A DNA stretch of 64,000 nucleotides from Bifidobacterium pseudolongum subsp. pseudolongum DSM 20099. Its GTDB lineage: Bacteria; Actinomycetota; Actinomycetes; Actinomycetales; Bifidobacteriaceae. The stretch spans positions 124,001-188,000 of the forward strand of contig NZ_JDTZ01000002.1 in assembly GCF_000771225.1 (NCBI RefSeq). The letters are read 5' to 3'. The notes beneath the pieces were generated by a model. It did not search any database, was not told the origin of the DNA, and worked only from the letters and a program-made list of their open reading frames with translations. Numbering within the stretch: the stretch's first letter is position 1; each line of letters opens with the position of its first letter. This document shows, piece by piece, positions 8,395 to 21,740 of this stretch. The translations under genes and the position numbers were made by a program.

Positions 8395-9621
8395 TCAGGC
8401 CTGGTCTTCGGCAATCGCGGCCTTGAGCTGTGCGACTTTGTTGGTGCGCTCCCAAGTGAAGCCGTCTTCCTCACGGCCGAAATGGCCGTAGGCAGCCGTC
8501 TTGGCGTAGATCGGGCGCAGCAGGTCGAGTTCGTCCACAATCGCCGCAGGGCGCAGGTCGAACACCCGGCGCACCGCACACTGGATCTGGTCGCGCGTCA
8601 CACCGTCCATCTCGGTGCCATACGTCTCCACATTAATGCTCACCGGTTCGGCTACGCCGATTGCGTACGCAACCTGCACTTCAACTTTGTGTGCAAGGCC
8701 GGCGGCCACGATGTTCTTGGCCACCCACCGCGCGGCGTAGGCGGCCGAACGGTCCACCTTGCTCGGGTCCTTGCCGGAGAACGCGCCGCCGCCATGGTGC
8801 GCGGCGCCACCGTAGGTGTCGACGATGATCTTGCGGCCGGTCAAGCCGGCGTCGGCGGCCGGACCTCCCATGATGAACGATCCGGTCGGGTTCACGAGCA
8901 CACGGTAGTCGTCGTGGCGCACGCGGTCGCCCAGCACCTCGTCGAGCACAGGCATGATGACATGCTCATTGAGCTGTTCGCGCAGCCAGTCCTGACGCAC
9001 GGCGGGGTCATGCTGGGTCGACACGAGCACGGTGTCCACACGCCGGGGCACATCATGCTCGTCGTATTCGATCGTCACCTGCGTCTTGCCGTCTGGGCGC
9101 AGCGAAGGCACCTCGCCGCTCTTGCGCACTTTGGTCAGCCGCTGGGCGAGTTTGTGCGCCAAATGGATCGGCAGGGGCATGAGCACATCGGTCTCGTCAC
9201 TGGCATAGCCGAACATCACGCCCTGATCGCCGGCGCCCTGCGCCTCATACCGCTCTTCGCGCGAGGCCGCGGTCTCCTCGTCACGCGAAAGGCGCGACAC
9301 GCCCTGGTTGATCTCCGGGCTCTGCTCGGTGATTGCCACAAGCACGCCGCATGAGTCGGCGTCAAGGCCGACTTCGGAGCTCGTATAGCCAATGTCACGC
9401 ACCACGGAACGCACGATGTGCTGGATGTCGCTGTAGCCTTCGCTCGTCACTTCGCCGAAGACAAAGAACTGGCCGGTTGTGGCCGAAGTCTCCACCGCCA
9501 CATGCGCATGCGGGTCCTGCCGCAGCATGTCGTCGAGGATCGCGTCGGAAATCTGGTCGCAGACCTTGTCCGGGTGGCCTTCGGTCACCGATTCCGCGGA
9601 AATCAATTTGAGCTCTGCCAT
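8395..9621 (-). CDS. metK: S-adenosylmethionine synthetase
   Basis: A 408-residue MAT enzyme that makes SAM from methionine and ATP. Signatures: [19 protein letters not shown] at the N-terminus (catalytic His, metal Asp), the hexapeptide [12 protein letters not shown], and the P-loop-like [19 protein letters not shown]. Full length for the family. A hairpin at 9717-9769 lies between it and rpoZ upstream, and another follows its stop, so it may form its own unit. No SAM riboswitch consensus was recognised in the 160-base upstream gap. A ribosome site, AGGGGAGAC, precedes the ATG. Confidence 0.97.
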   Translation of the reverse strand: MAELKLISAESVTEGHPDKVCDQISDAILDDMLRQDPHAHVAVETSATTGQFFVFGEVTSEGYSDIQHIVRSVVRDIGYTSSEVGLDADSCGVLVAITEQSPEINQGVSRLSRDEETAASREERYEAQGAGDQGVMFGYASDETDVLMPLPIHLAHKLAQRLTKVRKSGEVPSLRPDGKTQVTIEYDEHDVPRRVDTVLVSTQHDPAVRQDWLREQLNEHVIMPVLDEVLGDRVRHDDYRVLVNPTGSFIMGGPAADAGLTGRKIIVDTYGGAAHHGGGAFSGKDPSKVDRSAAYAARWVAKNIVAAGLAHKVEVQVAYAIGVAEPVSINVETYGTEMDGVTRDQIQCAVRRVFDLRPAAIVDELDLLRPIYAKTAAYGHFGREEDGFTWERTNKVAQLKAAIAEDQA

Positions 9622-9716
9622 GTGTGTCTCCCCTTGGTACTCAATCAGTCACATGTGTGCATTGTGTGCAGGCGCGCAAAATGGCCATGGCCCACGCACC
9701 CAAGTGCGCATAAGTG

Positions 9717-9769
9717 CGGCAATGCCCCGGCGCGCGCAGGCAGGCGCCTCGCGTGCCGGGGCATTGCCG
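9717..9769 (-). terminator. Hairpin downstream of rpoZ
   Basis: 15-base arms, CGGCAATGCCCCGGC (9717-9731) and GCCGGGGCATTGCCG (9755-9769), pair perfectly around a 23-base centre. It lies 14 bases past the rpoZ stop on the minus strand. No T-run follows, as is frequent in this genome. Confidence 0.7.
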
Positions 9770-9783
9770 ATGGATGCGTCCGG

Positions 9784-10068
9784 TCAGTTGCCTTCGCTCA
9801 GGTCGTCTTCGCCGAGGGTCTCTTCGAGCAGGCCCTCATTGATCTCGCGGAACGCGATGGACAGCGGCTTTTCCTGGCTCTCGTACTCCACGAGCGGGCC
9901 CACGTTCTGCAGCAGGCCTTCGTTGAGCTGCGTGAAGTAGGAGTTGATCTGACGTGCGCGCTTCGCCGCGAAGATCGCCAGCGCGTACTTCGAATCGGCG
10001 TGCTCCATAAGATCGTCAATCGGTGGATCTGCAAGTCCGGTTGGTGTAGGCTCGGTGCCGAATGCCAT
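9784..10068 (-). CDS. rpoZ: RNA polymerase omega subunit
   Basis: A 94-residue omega subunit. The diagnostic segment is [26 protein letters not shown], matching the conserved helix that clamps the beta' C-terminus, followed by an acidic tail. I chose the ATG at 10068 ([11 protein letters not shown]) because GGAGATC lies just upstream. The longer frame to 10167 adds an unlikely Trp/Arg-rich stretch. Omega helps assemble and stabilise RNA polymerase. In many actinobacteria it lies near gmk and metK, and both are in this neighbourhood. Confidence 0.9.
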   Translation of the reverse strand: MAFGTEPTPTGLADPPIDDLMEHADSKYALAIFAAKRARQINSYFTQLNEGLLQNVGPLVEYESQEKPLSIAFREINEGLLEETLGEDDLSEGN

Positions 10069-10248
10069 AGTAGAGATCTCCAAATCACTCGCAAATGCTT
10101 GTCTCAAAGAGTCCACTCTACCGCAAGCCATTGATTTGCGCCACCATGACCAACAGCGCGCACGCAATTGTCAAGATTTGTCAAATATTGCCCACCATGT
10201 GACCCAAGGTACTGACTTTTCAGTGGGATTCGGGTTGAATGGTGCCTT

Positions 10249-12108
10249 ATGGAAATGCGATCTGCAAAAATCATGAATGGAAGAATCTTCGCCGGTGCGC
10301 GTGCGCTCTACCGTGCGGCCGGTGTGGACGGCAAGGACTTCGGCAAGCCGATCGTTGCCATCGCCAACTCGTTCGACGAATTCGTGCCCGGGCACGTGCA
10401 TCTGAACAAGGTGGGCCGCCTCGTCTCCGAAGCGGTCAAACAGGCGGGCGGCATCCCGCGCGAATTCAACACGATGGCCGTCGACGACGGCATCGCCATG
10501 GGCCACACCGGCATGCTGTATTCGCTGCCGAGCCGCGAGATCATCGCCGACACCGTGGAATACCAGGTCAACGCGCACTGCGCCGACGCGCTCATCTGCA
10601 TCTCGAACTGCGACAAGATCACGCCGGGCATGCTCATGGCCGCGCTGCGCCTCAACATCCCCACCGTGTTCGTCTCCGGCGGTCCGATGGAGGCCGGCAC
10701 AACGGTGCTGCCCGACGGCACCGTCAAGGAGAACACCGACCTGATCGACGTGATGTACGCCTCGGCCGACGACAACATGACCGACGAGGACCTGCTCGCC
10801 TACGAACGCACCGTGTGCCCCACGTGCGGTTCGTGCGCCGGCATGTTCACCGCCAATTCGATGAACTGCCTCAACGAGGCGATCGGCCTCGCACTGCCCG
10901 GCAACGGCACCGTGCTCGCCTCGCACGGCTACCGCAAGCAGCTGTTCGAGCGTGCCGCGCAGACCGTGGTCGACATCGCGAACCGCTACTACCAGCACGA
11001 CGACGAGTCGGTGCTGCCGCGTTCGATCGCCACCAAGCACGCGTTCGAGAACGCGATGACGATGGACGTGGCGATGGGCGGCTCCACGAACACGGTGCTG
11101 CACATCCTCGCGATGGCGCAGAGCGCCGACGTCGACTTCACGCTCGACGACATCGAGCGCATCAGCCACACTGTGCCGTGCATCTGCAAGGCGTCGCCGT
11201 CGGGCGAATGGGAGATTTCCGACGTGCACCGCGCCGGTGGCATCACCGGCATCCTCGGCGAGCTCGACCGCGCGGGCAAGCTGCACCGCGACGTGCATTC
11301 GGTGGACTACCCCTCGCTCGAAGCCAAGCTCGCGGACTGGGACATCATGCGCGACACCTGCACCGAGGAGGCGCGCGACTTCTTCAAGGCCGCCCCCGGC
11401 CACATCGTCTCGCCCGAACCGTGGACGCATGAGACGACGTTCGAGTCGCTCGACACCGACCGCGTCAACGGCGCGATCCACGACATCGACCACCCGGCGG
11501 TGACCGAAGGCGGCCTCGCCGTGCTGCGCGGCAACCTCGCGCCGGACGGCTGCGTGGTGAAGACCGCAGGCGTGCCGAAGGAGATCTGGACGTTCCGTGG
11601 GCCGGCGCTCGTCGTCGAATCACAGGAACAGGCGATCGAAGTGATCCTCAACGACACGCTCAAGCCCGGCCAGGCGCTGATCATCCGCTATGAGGGCCCC
11701 AAGGGCGGCCCGGGCATGCAGGAGATGCTCTACCCCACCTCGTTCGTCAAGGGCAAGGGCATCGGCAAAGAGGTCGCGCTCATCACCGACGGCCGCTATT
11801 CCGGCGGTTCCTCCGGCCTGTCGATCGGCCATGTGGCGCCGGAGGCGGCGAGCGGCGGTCCGATTGCCCTCGTCGAAAACGGCGACATGATTGTGATCGA
11901 CATTCCGAACCGCACGATCAATGTGGAGCTGAGCGACGAGGAACTCGCCGAACGCCGCGCCAAGCTCGAGGCCGGTGACGGCTATGTGGCGCACCGTGAC
12001 CGTCAGGTGAGCCAGGCGCTCAAGGCCTTCGCCGCGTTCGCCCGCTCGGCGGACAAGGGCGCCACGCGTGACCCAGAGCTCATCAACAAGCTCTCCGGCC
12101 TCGCCTGA
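10249..12108 (+). CDS. ilvD: Dihydroxy-acid dehydratase
   Basis: A 619-residue enzyme of valine, isoleucine and leucine synthesis that dehydrates 2,3-dihydroxy acids. The start region [18 protein letters not shown] aligns with the usual IlvD N-terminus; either the ATG at 10249 or the one at 10255 could be used. Fe-S cluster ligands are in the CDK of [12 protein letters not shown] and in [19 protein letters not shown]. The C-terminal substrate region contains [15 protein letters not shown]. Full length. It is transcribed away from rpoZ across a 180-base gap, and a very long hairpin plus a second terminator follow. No other ilv genes are in the window. Confidence 0.96.
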   Translation: MEMRSAKIMNGRIFAGARALYRAAGVDGKDFGKPIVAIANSFDEFVPGHVHLNKVGRLVSEAVKQAGGIPREFNTMAVDDGIAMGHTGMLYSLPSREIIADTVEYQVNAHCADALICISNCDKITPGMLMAALRLNIPTVFVSGGPMEAGTTVLPDGTVKENTDLIDVMYASADDNMTDEDLLAYERTVCPTCGSCAGMFTANSMNCLNEAIGLALPGNGTVLASHGYRKQLFERAAQTVVDIANRYYQHDDESVLPRSIATKHAFENAMTMDVAMGGSTNTVLHILAMAQSADVDFTLDDIERISHTVPCICKASPSGEWEISDVHRAGGITGILGELDRAGKLHRDVHSVDYPSLEAKLADWDIMRDTCTEEARDFFKAAPGHIVSPEPWTHETTFESLDTDRVNGAIHDIDHPAVTEGGLAVLRGNLAPDGCVVKTAGVPKEIWTFRGPALVVESQEQAIEVILNDTLKPGQALIIRYEGPKGGPGMQEMLYPTSFVKGKGIGKEVALITDGRYSGGSSGLSIGHVAPEAASGGPIALVENGDMIVIDIPNRTINVELSDEELAERRAKLEAGDGYVAHRDRQVSQALKAFAAFARSADKGATRDPELINKLSGLA

Positions 12109-12121
12109 CCGCGGTATCTCC

Positions 12122-12187
12122 CACAAGGGCGGTGTGGGGGTTGTGTTCAGGACTCTCCTCGAACACAACCCCCACACCGCCCTTGTG
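12122..12187 (+). terminator. Perfect 27-bp hairpin after ilvD
   Basis: Bases 12122-12148 and 12161-12187 are exact reverse complements (27 of 27) around a 12-base loop. It starts 14 bases after the ilvD stop. The position suggests a terminator or mRNA 3'-end stabiliser. The stem is far longer than a usual intrinsic terminator and is not followed by a T-run. Confidence 0.7.
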
Positions 12188-12210
12188 TCTGAGCTTTCAT
12201 TGCACATACC

Positions 12211-12233
12211 GAGCGCGTTCGCTCAGATTTTTT
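12211..12233 (+). terminator. Intrinsic terminator with T-run
   Basis: GAGCG, loop CGTT, CGCTC, then AGA and six T residues. A short classical Rho-independent terminator 24 bases past the long hairpin, probably the true end of the ilvD transcript. Confidence 0.6.
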
Positions 12234-12538
12234 GAATGAAGCGCAGTTCATCGTACCTTTCATCGGACTACGCTCAGAATATCCAATAAACGAATTCTTC
12301 AACCGTCACTTCGTCAACAATGGCCTCAGGGCACCCAATGAATCATCCTACGGTGCCGAAACAGGCTTGCTCACGCCCTCGCTCCACTGTCACGCGTCGT
12401 CATGCATGTGGATAATCCGACCGTCCGACCACATACAGTCGTCCAATTGGCCCCCAGTCCCATCGTCATTTACGGTATATGCGACATGCATGGACAAAAT
12501 GCCTATGCAGCAGCGGATTCGATCCCGAGGAGAATGCG
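12234..12538. other. Gene-free spacer upstream of the AbiEi-like gene
   Basis: About 300 bases, more AT-rich than the flanking genes. A plus-strand open frame crosses it, but its composition is not protein-like and it has no ribosome site. It presumably carries the promoter of the gene at 12539; no clear -35/-10 pair was recognised. Confidence 0.4.
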
Positions 12539-13489
12539 ATGAGACGAAATGCGCACATCGAGCGGCTGCTCGACGATGCCCGGCACAACCAGCGCTGCGC
12601 CTACGGGTCGACGCGTAACGAGCGAGCGGCATTCAACAACCGCGCGCGGCACGGCGATCTCTTGTGTGTGTTCCCCAACTGCTTTACCACAGCCGAATAT
12701 TGGGCATCGCTGAATCCCGACCAGCGCACGATGCACTTGTGCCGGACGCTGCATGAGTCGCATCCTTCCATGGTGTTCGCGGGCGTCACCGCAGCAACCA
12801 TACTGCGCCTGCCTCTTTCGCTGCGCCTGCAAGACGGCTCAATCACCTGCGCCGCCACATCACGCACATGGACAACCGGACGTCTGCACCATTTGCGCAC
12901 CGATTCGCATACCTGTACACAGGTGCGTGGGCTTCCCACAACGAATGTCGTGCGCACTGTGGTGGATTGCGGTTTGACATTGCCGTTCGAAGAGGCGCTG
13001 CCCATGTATGACGCGGCGGTCGACAATGGCGCACCGTTACCGGAAATACTGCGGATATGCCAATCGCTGCGCCGCCCTACCGAACCGGTGCTGAGACTGC
13101 TGCACTATACCGATGGCCGCAGCGAGAACGGCGGTGAATCCTGGGCCAGGGCTGTGATGATCTCATTGGGATTCGCCGTTCCTGAACTACAGGTGCAATT
13201 CTACGACGCCCAGAACGCCACATGGTACCGCGTCGATTATCTCTGGCGATTGCCCAACGGCACTCTCATTGTCGGTGAGTTCGATGGGATGGCGAAATAT
13301 TTCGATGAGACAATGGGTGGCGGTAGGACCATGGAACAGCGGGTGCAACGCGAACGTCGACGCAACGATGCGCTGCTCCGCGCCGGGGTCTCACGCATCG
13401 TGCATTTCTCCTATAACGATGTGCTGCATCGGGTTCCGCTCCAACGGAAATTGGAGGAGGCAGGCGTCCCCTATGCTGCGCACCGCTAG
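12539..13489 (+). CDS. Orphan AbiEi-like protein with PD-(D/E)XK-type C-terminal domain
   Basis: A 316-residue protein of unknown role. I chose the ATG at 12539 because GAGGAGA lies just upstream. The N-terminal two thirds resembles the actinobacterial AbiEi-type antitoxin/transcription-factor fold (VTAATILRLPLSL, then GLPTTNVVRTVVDCG). The C-terminal part has spaced acidic residues typical of DUF559/Vsr-like nuclease folds: GGESWAR, RVDYLWRL, VGEFDGMAKY, then RERRRNDALLRAG. The final pattern fits EFDGxxKY with a following Arg-rich helix. Such proteins are common as scattered single genes in actinobacteria and no function is firmly known. It stands alone, convergent with gmk (12-base gap), with no toxin-like partner beside it. 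Confidence 0.6.
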   Translation: MRRNAHIERLLDDARHNQRCAYGSTRNERAAFNNRARHGDLLCVFPNCFTTAEYWASLNPDQRTMHLCRTLHESHPSMVFAGVTAATILRLPLSLRLQDGSITCAATSRTWTTGRLHHLRTDSHTCTQVRGLPTTNVVRTVVDCGLTLPFEEALPMYDAAVDNGAPLPEILRICQSLRRPTEPVLRLLHYTDGRSENGGESWARAVMISLGFAVPELQVQFYDAQNATWYRVDYLWRLPNGTLIVGEFDGMAKYFDETMGGGRTMEQRVQRERRRNDALLRAGVSRIVHFSYNDVLHRVPLQRKLEEAGVPYAAHR

Positions 13490-13501
13490 CGGGGGACCCA
13501 C

Positions 13502-14101
13502 TCAGTCGAGACCGTATTCCACTGCGATGACGTTCCACAGGTCTTCGGCAGCCTGTTCGACGGTGTTGTTCACAATCGTCACGTCGAACTCCGGTTCGGC
13601 AGCGAGCTCCACCTTCGCGGTCTCCAAGCGCTTCGCCTGTTGTTCGGGCGTCTCGGTGCCACGGCCGAACAGCCGCTTCTTCAGTTCGTCAAAGCTCGGC
13701 GGCGCCAAGAACACGTAGACCACGTCGAGGCCAAGTTCGCGCGCGCGTTCCTTGACACGGCGCGCGCCCTGCAGGTCGATTTCGAGCACGGTGGGCACAT
13801 TCTCCGCCAGATGCTCCTCCACCGGCACAAGAGGCGTGCCGTAATGCGCCATGCCGTGCACGAGCGCGGTCTCGAGGAACTCGCCAGCGCGCTCTTTGGC
13901 TTCGAACTCGTCTTCGCTCATGAACCAGTAGGTCACGCCATCCACTTCGCCGGGCCGGGGCGCGCGCGTCGTGGCGGAGACCGAGACCCACACCTCGGGA
14001 TGCTGATTGCGCAACGCCGCCTCAACAGTGCCTTTGCCGACCGCGGTGGGGCCGGTCAACACCATGAGACGGCCGCCTGTGCGTACCTGCTGATTCGTCA
14101 C
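13502..14101 (-). CDS. gmk: Guanylate kinase
   Basis: A 199-residue kinase that phosphorylates GMP to GDP. It shows the P-loop LTGPTAVGKGTVEAAL, the GMP-binding SATTRAPRPGEVDGVTYWF and the lid region VFLAPPSFDELKKRL. It is slightly longer than the E. coli type because of an N-terminal extension (MTNQQVRTGG). The start overlaps the pyrF stop by four bases, so it ends a co-translated run efp-nusB-carA-carB-pyrF-gmk. Last gene on this strand before the convergent orphan gene. Confidence 0.96.
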   Translation of the reverse strand: MTNQQVRTGGRLMVLTGPTAVGKGTVEAALRNQHPEVWVSVSATTRAPRPGEVDGVTYWFMSEDEFEAKERAGEFLETALVHGMAHYGTPLVPVEEHLAENVPTVLEIDLQGARRVKERARELGLDVVYVFLAPPSFDELKKRLFGRGTETPEQQAKRLETAKVELAAEPEFDVTIVNNTVEQAAEDLWNVIAVEYGLD

Positions 14102-15015
14102 GATTCGTCTCCTTCGAGCGTTTCCATCAATGCGCGCCGAATGTCAAGCGAGATGCTTTCGGTGGCTTGGATGAGGTCTTGGATTCCCGGTCCGTGTTCC
14201 GAGATCGCGCGCGACACGGTCACGAGCACGTTGCCGTGTGTACCGCGGAACACCGTGCGCAGATCGTCCGCTTCGGCGCCCTGCCAGCCGTAGCCCGGCG
14301 ACAGGATCGGCCCGGTAAAGCTGGCGGGCGCCACACCGCTTTCCTGCAGCCATTGGCCGATGGTGGCGCCGATGATCAGGCCCACCGAACCGAGGCCTTT
14401 GACGTCTTGGTTGTATTTTTGCGCGGTGTTGGCGATGCCGTAGGCCACGGTCTTGCCTTTGTATTCGCCGGTCTGGCGGATCGCCGTCTGCAGGCTCGCG
14501 CCTTCCGGGTTCGAGGTGAGCGATGCGATGAACACGCCACGGCCGTGGTCGAGCGCGTCGTTGATCACGCCGCTGAGCGAACGCGCGCCATAATACGGCA
14601 GCAGGGTGATCGCATCCGCGAGCATCGGTGCATCCTGCTTGAAATAGGCGTCGGCGATTGCGGAGATCGTGGTGGACAGGCCGCCGTGCAGACAGTCGAC
14701 GATGGTGATGATGTCCATCTGCCGTGCGGCATAGAGCACACGCTCAAGGGCCGCGTACCCCTTGGCCCCGTAGCGCTCGAACATCGACGACTGGAATTTG
14801 ACGGCGGCGGCGCGACCGCTGGCCGCCTGCAGCATGCGCATGGCGTACAGCTCCGCGCCCTCCGCGTTCACCTGATAGCCCCACTCGGAGAGCACCTTGC
14901 GATGCGGATCGATGCCCACGCACAGTGGGCCGTTCTGCTTCATCGAGTTGCTCAGCCGCAGACCGAAATCGGACCGCAACGCAAATTGCTCCTCTGGAGT
15001 GAGCCCGGAACTCAT
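14098..15015 (-). CDS. pyrF: Orotidine 5'-phosphate decarboxylase (long type)
   Basis: A 305-residue decarboxylase that forms UMP. This is the longer actinobacterial/mycobacterial-type PyrF (TIGR02127-like), with PLCVGIDPHRKVLSEWG near the N-terminus and AVKFQSSMFERYGAKGYAAL, followed by IVDCLHGG in the catalytic region. The phosphate-binding end reads FTGPILSPGYGWQGAEADD. It follows carB by 15 bases and overlaps gmk by four. Together with carAB it supplies pyrimidine precursors; the other pyr genes are not in the window. Confidence 0.94.
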   Translation of the reverse strand: MSSGLTPEEQFALRSDFGLRLSNSMKQNGPLCVGIDPHRKVLSEWGYQVNAEGAELYAMRMLQAASGRAAAVKFQSSMFERYGAKGYAALERVLYAARQMDIITIVDCLHGGLSTTISAIADAYFKQDAPMLADAITLLPYYGARSLSGVINDALDHGRGVFIASLTSNPEGASLQTAIRQTGEYKGKTVAYGIANTAQKYNQDVKGLGSVGLIIGATIGQWLQESGVAPASFTGPILSPGYGWQGAEADDLRTVFRGTHGNVLVTVSRAISEHGPGIQDLIQATESISLDIRRALMETLEGDES

Positions 15016-15030
15016 CTCTTCACCGCCTTG

Positions 15031-18400
<3,370 letters not shown>

Positions 18401-18414
<14 letters not shown>

Positions 18415-19651
18415 TCGTGGATTCCTCCTTGGCATTCTTTGCATTGGCGTCGTTCATCATCGCGACGAAGCGGTCGAACAGATATGCGGCATCGTGCGGG
18501 CCGGCCGCGGCCTCGGGATGGTACTGCACCGAGAACGCGGGAATGTCGACGCACTGCAGGCCTTCCACAACGTCGTCGTTGAGGTCGACATGGCTTACGA
18601 ACACCTTGCCGAATGCGCCATCCTGATAGGGGGCGTCCACGGTCTGGCCGAGCGGGGCGTCCACGGCGAAGCCGTGGTTGTGGGCGGTGACCTCCACCTT
18701 GCCGGTCGTCACGTCCTTGACCGGCTGGTTGATGCCGCGGTGGCCGAACTTGAGCTTGTAGGTGCCGAAGCCAAGGGCCCGGCCGAGCAGCTGGTTGCCA
18801 AAGCAGATGCCGAAGAACGGGTAGCCGGCGGAAAGCACCTCACGCAGCATGGCGACCATGTCATCGGCCTGTTCCGGGTCTCCCGGGCCGTTCGAGAAGA
18901 AGACGCCGTCGGGATTGAGCTGCTCGATTTCCTCGAACGTGGTCGTCGACGGCAGCACGACCACGCGGCAGCCGCGCTCGGCGAGGCGCTGCGGGGTCAT
19001 CGCCTTGATGCCCAGATCGACCGCGGCCACCGTGGCCACCGGTTCCTTGCCTTCGAACGCGCCGGCGGGCTCGACCACGTAGCGTTCCTTGGTGCTCACC
19101 TCGTCGTAGAGGCTCATGCCCTTCATCTGAGGGGTCTGGCGCACGTCGTCGAGCAGCGCGTCGATGCTGCGCGGCTCACCTTGGCCGTCGAGCAGGGCGT
19201 CGCCCGAGAAGATGCCCGCGCGCATCACGCCGGCCGTGCGCAGATGGCGCACAAGCTTGCGGGTATCGATGTGGCTGATGCCCACGATGCCGTTGTTGAC
19301 GAGCGCGTCATCGAGGCTGCCTGTGGCGCGCCAGTTGCTCACATTGACGCTGGGGTCGCGCACCACATATCCAGCGACCCAAATGCGCGAGGACTCCGGG
19401 TCGCTGGGGTTCACACCGGTGTCGCCGATGTGCGGGAAGGTCTGCACCACGATCTGGCGGTCGTAGCTCGGATCGGTAAGCGTCTCCTGATAGCCGGTCA
19501 TGGCCGTGGAGAACACGATCTCTCCACGGGTGGCCCCAACGGCGCCGTATGGTTCACCGATGTAGACCTGCCCATCTTCGAGGACGAGCACAGCATCCTG
19601 TGCGGTGTAGTTGTCGGTTGCCGAGTCGAGCTGGTTCACCCAAACCCCCAA
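18401..19651 (-). CDS. carA: Carbamoyl-phosphate synthase small subunit
   Basis: The glutaminase subunit (up to 416 residues) that gives ammonia to CarB. The N-terminal domain begins [18 protein letters not shown]. The class I amidotransferase domain has [11 protein letters not shown], the nucleophile Cys in [15 protein letters not shown] and the His-Glu pair in [12 protein letters not shown]. The start is uncertain. The longest frame begins with TTG at 19651, while a GTG at 19639 ([10 protein letters not shown]) has a G-rich ribosome-like stretch just upstream and may be the true start. It lies between nusB and carB on one strand. Confidence 0.95.
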
Positions 19652-19720
19652 TTCATCAAGGTAGTTGTACCGTGGATAGCGGCCGGTTGAGACTCGCGAC
19701 CCGGCCTAACGCGCTTGAAT

Positions 19721-20149
19721 TCAGTTGGTCTGATCGGTAGGTGCCCCATGCGGCTTGCTTGCGCAGATGGCGCTGAGCAAACCATGGATGAAGGCGGGTG
19801 CGTCGTCGTCGCACAATTGCTTGGCGAGATTCAGCGCCTCATCGATGGCCACCTTGTCGGGCACATCGTCGTTGTAGACGATCTCCCATACCGCAATACG
19901 TAGAATATTACGGTCGACCACGTGCATGCGTTTGACTTTCCAACCTGTGGAATGCTCATTGAGCAGGCCGTCGATGTCTCGCCGGTTGTCCGCCACCCCA
20001 CGCACGATTTCGATGGCGTATTCGGGGAGAGGTGTCTGTGCGCCGGGTTCGGCGATGCGCTCATCGAGAAGGGACAGGATGCTCTGCCCCTTCTCGTCAG
20101 CTTCATACAGTGTGTTCAGAGCCCGTTTGCGAGCGGTGGAACGTGCCAT
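19721..20149 (-). CDS. nusB: Transcription antitermination protein NusB
   Basis: A 142-residue all-helical RNA-binding protein. Signatures: ARKRALNTLYEADEKGQS at the N-terminus, then MHVVDRNILRIAVWEIVY and PDKVAIDEALNLAKQLCDDDAPAFIHGLLSA (shown in two parts in the chain). NusB with NusE/S10 acts in rRNA antitermination. It follows efp by 26 bases, the usual efp-nusB order, and precedes carA by 69 bases. Confidence 0.94.
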   Translation of the reverse strand: MARSTARKRALNTLYEADEKGQSILSLLDERIAEPGAQTPLPEYAIEIVRGVADNRRDIDGLLNEHSTGWKVKRMHVVDRNILRIAVWEIVYNDDVPDKVAIDEALNLAKQLCDDDAPAFIHGLLSAICASKPHGAPTDQTN

Positions 20150-20175
20150 GGAACAGTGGGTCCTTTATCTGCGCG

Positions 20176-20739
20176 TCAGTTCTCGCGGCCCAGGTAGGAA
20201 CCGTCTTCGGTGTTGACCTTGACCTTCTCGCCTTCGCCGATGAACAGCGGCACCTGGATCTCGGCGCCGGTCTCCACGGTCGCGGGCTTGGTGCCGGCGT
20301 TGGAGCGGTTGCCCTGCAGGCCGGGCTCGGTGTGGGTCACGGTCAGCACGACGGATGCCGGCAGTTCGACGGAGAGCGGGGTGCCGTCGTGGAAGGAGAC
20401 GATGCAATCGGTGCCTTCGAGCAGGTACTTCGCCTTGTCGCCCACGAGGCTCTTCGGGATCATGATCTGGTCGTAGGTCGTCATGTCCATGAAGACGAAG
20501 TTGTCGCCGTCGTCATAGGAGTACTGCAGCGTGCGGTTATCGACGGTCTCGAAGTCCATCTTCATGCCGGCATTGAAGGTCTTGTCCACAATCTTGCCGG
20601 ACAGCACGTTCTTGATCGTCGTGCGTACAAAGGCGGGGCCCTTGCCCGGCTTGACGTGCTGGAACTTGATGACCTGCCACAGCTGGCCGTCCAGATTGAG
20701 GATGGATCCGTTCTTGATGTCGTTGGTAGTCTGTGCCAA
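20176..20739 (-). CDS. efp: Translation elongation factor P
   Basis: EF-P helps ribosomes make Pro-Pro bonds. The three-domain protein has the KOW-like start [18 protein letters not shown], the tip loop [11 protein letters not shown] (the Lys that is modified in some bacteria), and the C-terminal signature [25 protein letters not shown] (in pieces). Two starts are possible. GTG at 20748 gives 190 residues. TTG at 20739 gives 187, begins like known EF-P ([11 protein letters not shown]) and has AGGTGAG five bases upstream, so I prefer it. First gene of the nusB-car-pyrF-gmk run. Confidence 0.93.
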   Translation of the reverse strand: MAQTTNDIKNGSILNLDGQLWQVIKFQHVKPGKGPAFVRTTIKNVLSGKIVDKTFNAGMKMDFETVDNRTLQYSYDDGDNFVFMDMTTYDQIMIPKSLVGDKAKYLLEGTDCIVSFHDGTPLSVELPASVVLTVTHTEPGLQGNRSNAGTKPATVETGAEIQVPLFIGEGEKVKVNTEDGSYLGREN

Positions 20740-21006
20740 AATACTCACCTATTCGTTCGCTCGTTGGAAAGCTATTGTGTTGAAAGCCATATAGAGCCTA
20801 CGACATTATGCCAGAAGCCCCCTACAGCTGCAACCACACCGTCATATCGTGCGCGATTGCCGCCATGCAAGCCTGTTCGCTCTTGACATCATTTGCGCCC
20901 CGCTCCTCCACCCCCCCCTATGTTTTGCGGTATATCGGAAAGTGTTTGCAGTCGGCGCGCTTCACGTCCGACCGCCCAGACCGCATGGATTGCATAGGAG
21001 GAAACC

Positions 21007-21557
21007 ATGAACAATCCAATGATCACCGACGCGCTGCTCGACGGCCGTTCCATCATCGTCGTGGGCCACGCGCCGCTCGACAGCAAGGTCACCGCGTTCC
21101 AGTCGCTCGTCGACGCCTTGGCGGACGAGCGCAAGCTCGGCGTGATCGACGAGCACCATGTGCTGCCGACCGTGCACCGTCCGCGACGGTCATCGATGCC
21201 GACGGCAAAGGTGTCGACGCGATCCACCACACCATCCGCGAGGATAACATCACCGCCGTCGCGTTCCCCACGATGCGCCGCGGCGACATTGTGCGCATGC
21301 TCATGGATTACGCCGGTCAGGAGAACGGGCAGGTGCTGATGATCAACGAGGGCATGTCCGACGCGGTGCAGACCCTGCGCGGTGACCTGCCGATGATGCT
21401 GCTCAAATCCTCGCCGTCAGGGCATACCGAGTTCTCCGATGCTGCGATCAAGGCCATGGACCCGGTTGTGGTGACGCTGGACCGCAACGGCAATGTGGAG
21501 TCGATCATAACCGTCGACAAGCATGCCGAAGGCATTGTGGCGATGCCGATGCAGTGA
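21007..21557 (+). pseudogene. Frameshifted gene of unknown function
   Basis: A strong ribosome site (AGGAGG) precedes the ATG at 21007. The first 58 or so codons read well (SIIVVGHAPLDSKVTAFQSL, ADERKLGVIDEHHV). From about 21165-21185 the sensible protein continues in another frame, SATVIDADGKGVDAIH, then MRRGDIVRMLMDYAG, DLPMMLLKSSPSGHTEFSD and VESIITVD, with a stop at 21557. One missing base (or two extra) near 21170 would explain the switch. The joined protein would have about 183 residues with no membrane segment and no family I can name. A matching hairpin terminator follows. It may be a real pseudogene, a sequencing error, or less likely programmed frameshifting. Confidence 0.7.
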
Positions 21558-21584
21558 CGGGCACTCGCTACGCGGCACTTGGCG

Positions 21585-21622
21585 ATGGCCCGGATTTGTG
21601 GCGTTCCACAAGTCCGGGCCAT
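21585..21622 (+). terminator. Hairpin terminator after the frameshifted gene
   Basis: 17-base arms (21585-21601 and 21606-21622) pair with one mismatch around the loop CGTT, followed by TGATTTCTT. The position, 28 bases after the stop, supports the view that the interrupted frame was a real transcription unit. Confidence 0.75.
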
Positions 21623-21740
21623 TGATTTCTTCGGCATGCACATGGCGCGCGCCACATGCCATTGCCGTAGACTGGCGCTTGCGGCCCGTTGCAGCCCAGC
21701 GGCGGCAACGGGCCTTATCGTCTGCCCACGAAAGGTGATT

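Noticed and set aside
9622-9783. SAM riboswitch before metK
   Set aside because: The gap holds a terminator-like hairpin but no conserved SAM-aptamer sequence, and it is mostly downstream of rpoZ.
12232-12618. 128-codon plus-strand frame upstream of the AbiEi-like gene
   Set aside because: No ribosome site, non-protein-like composition, and it overlaps the well-supported start at 12539.
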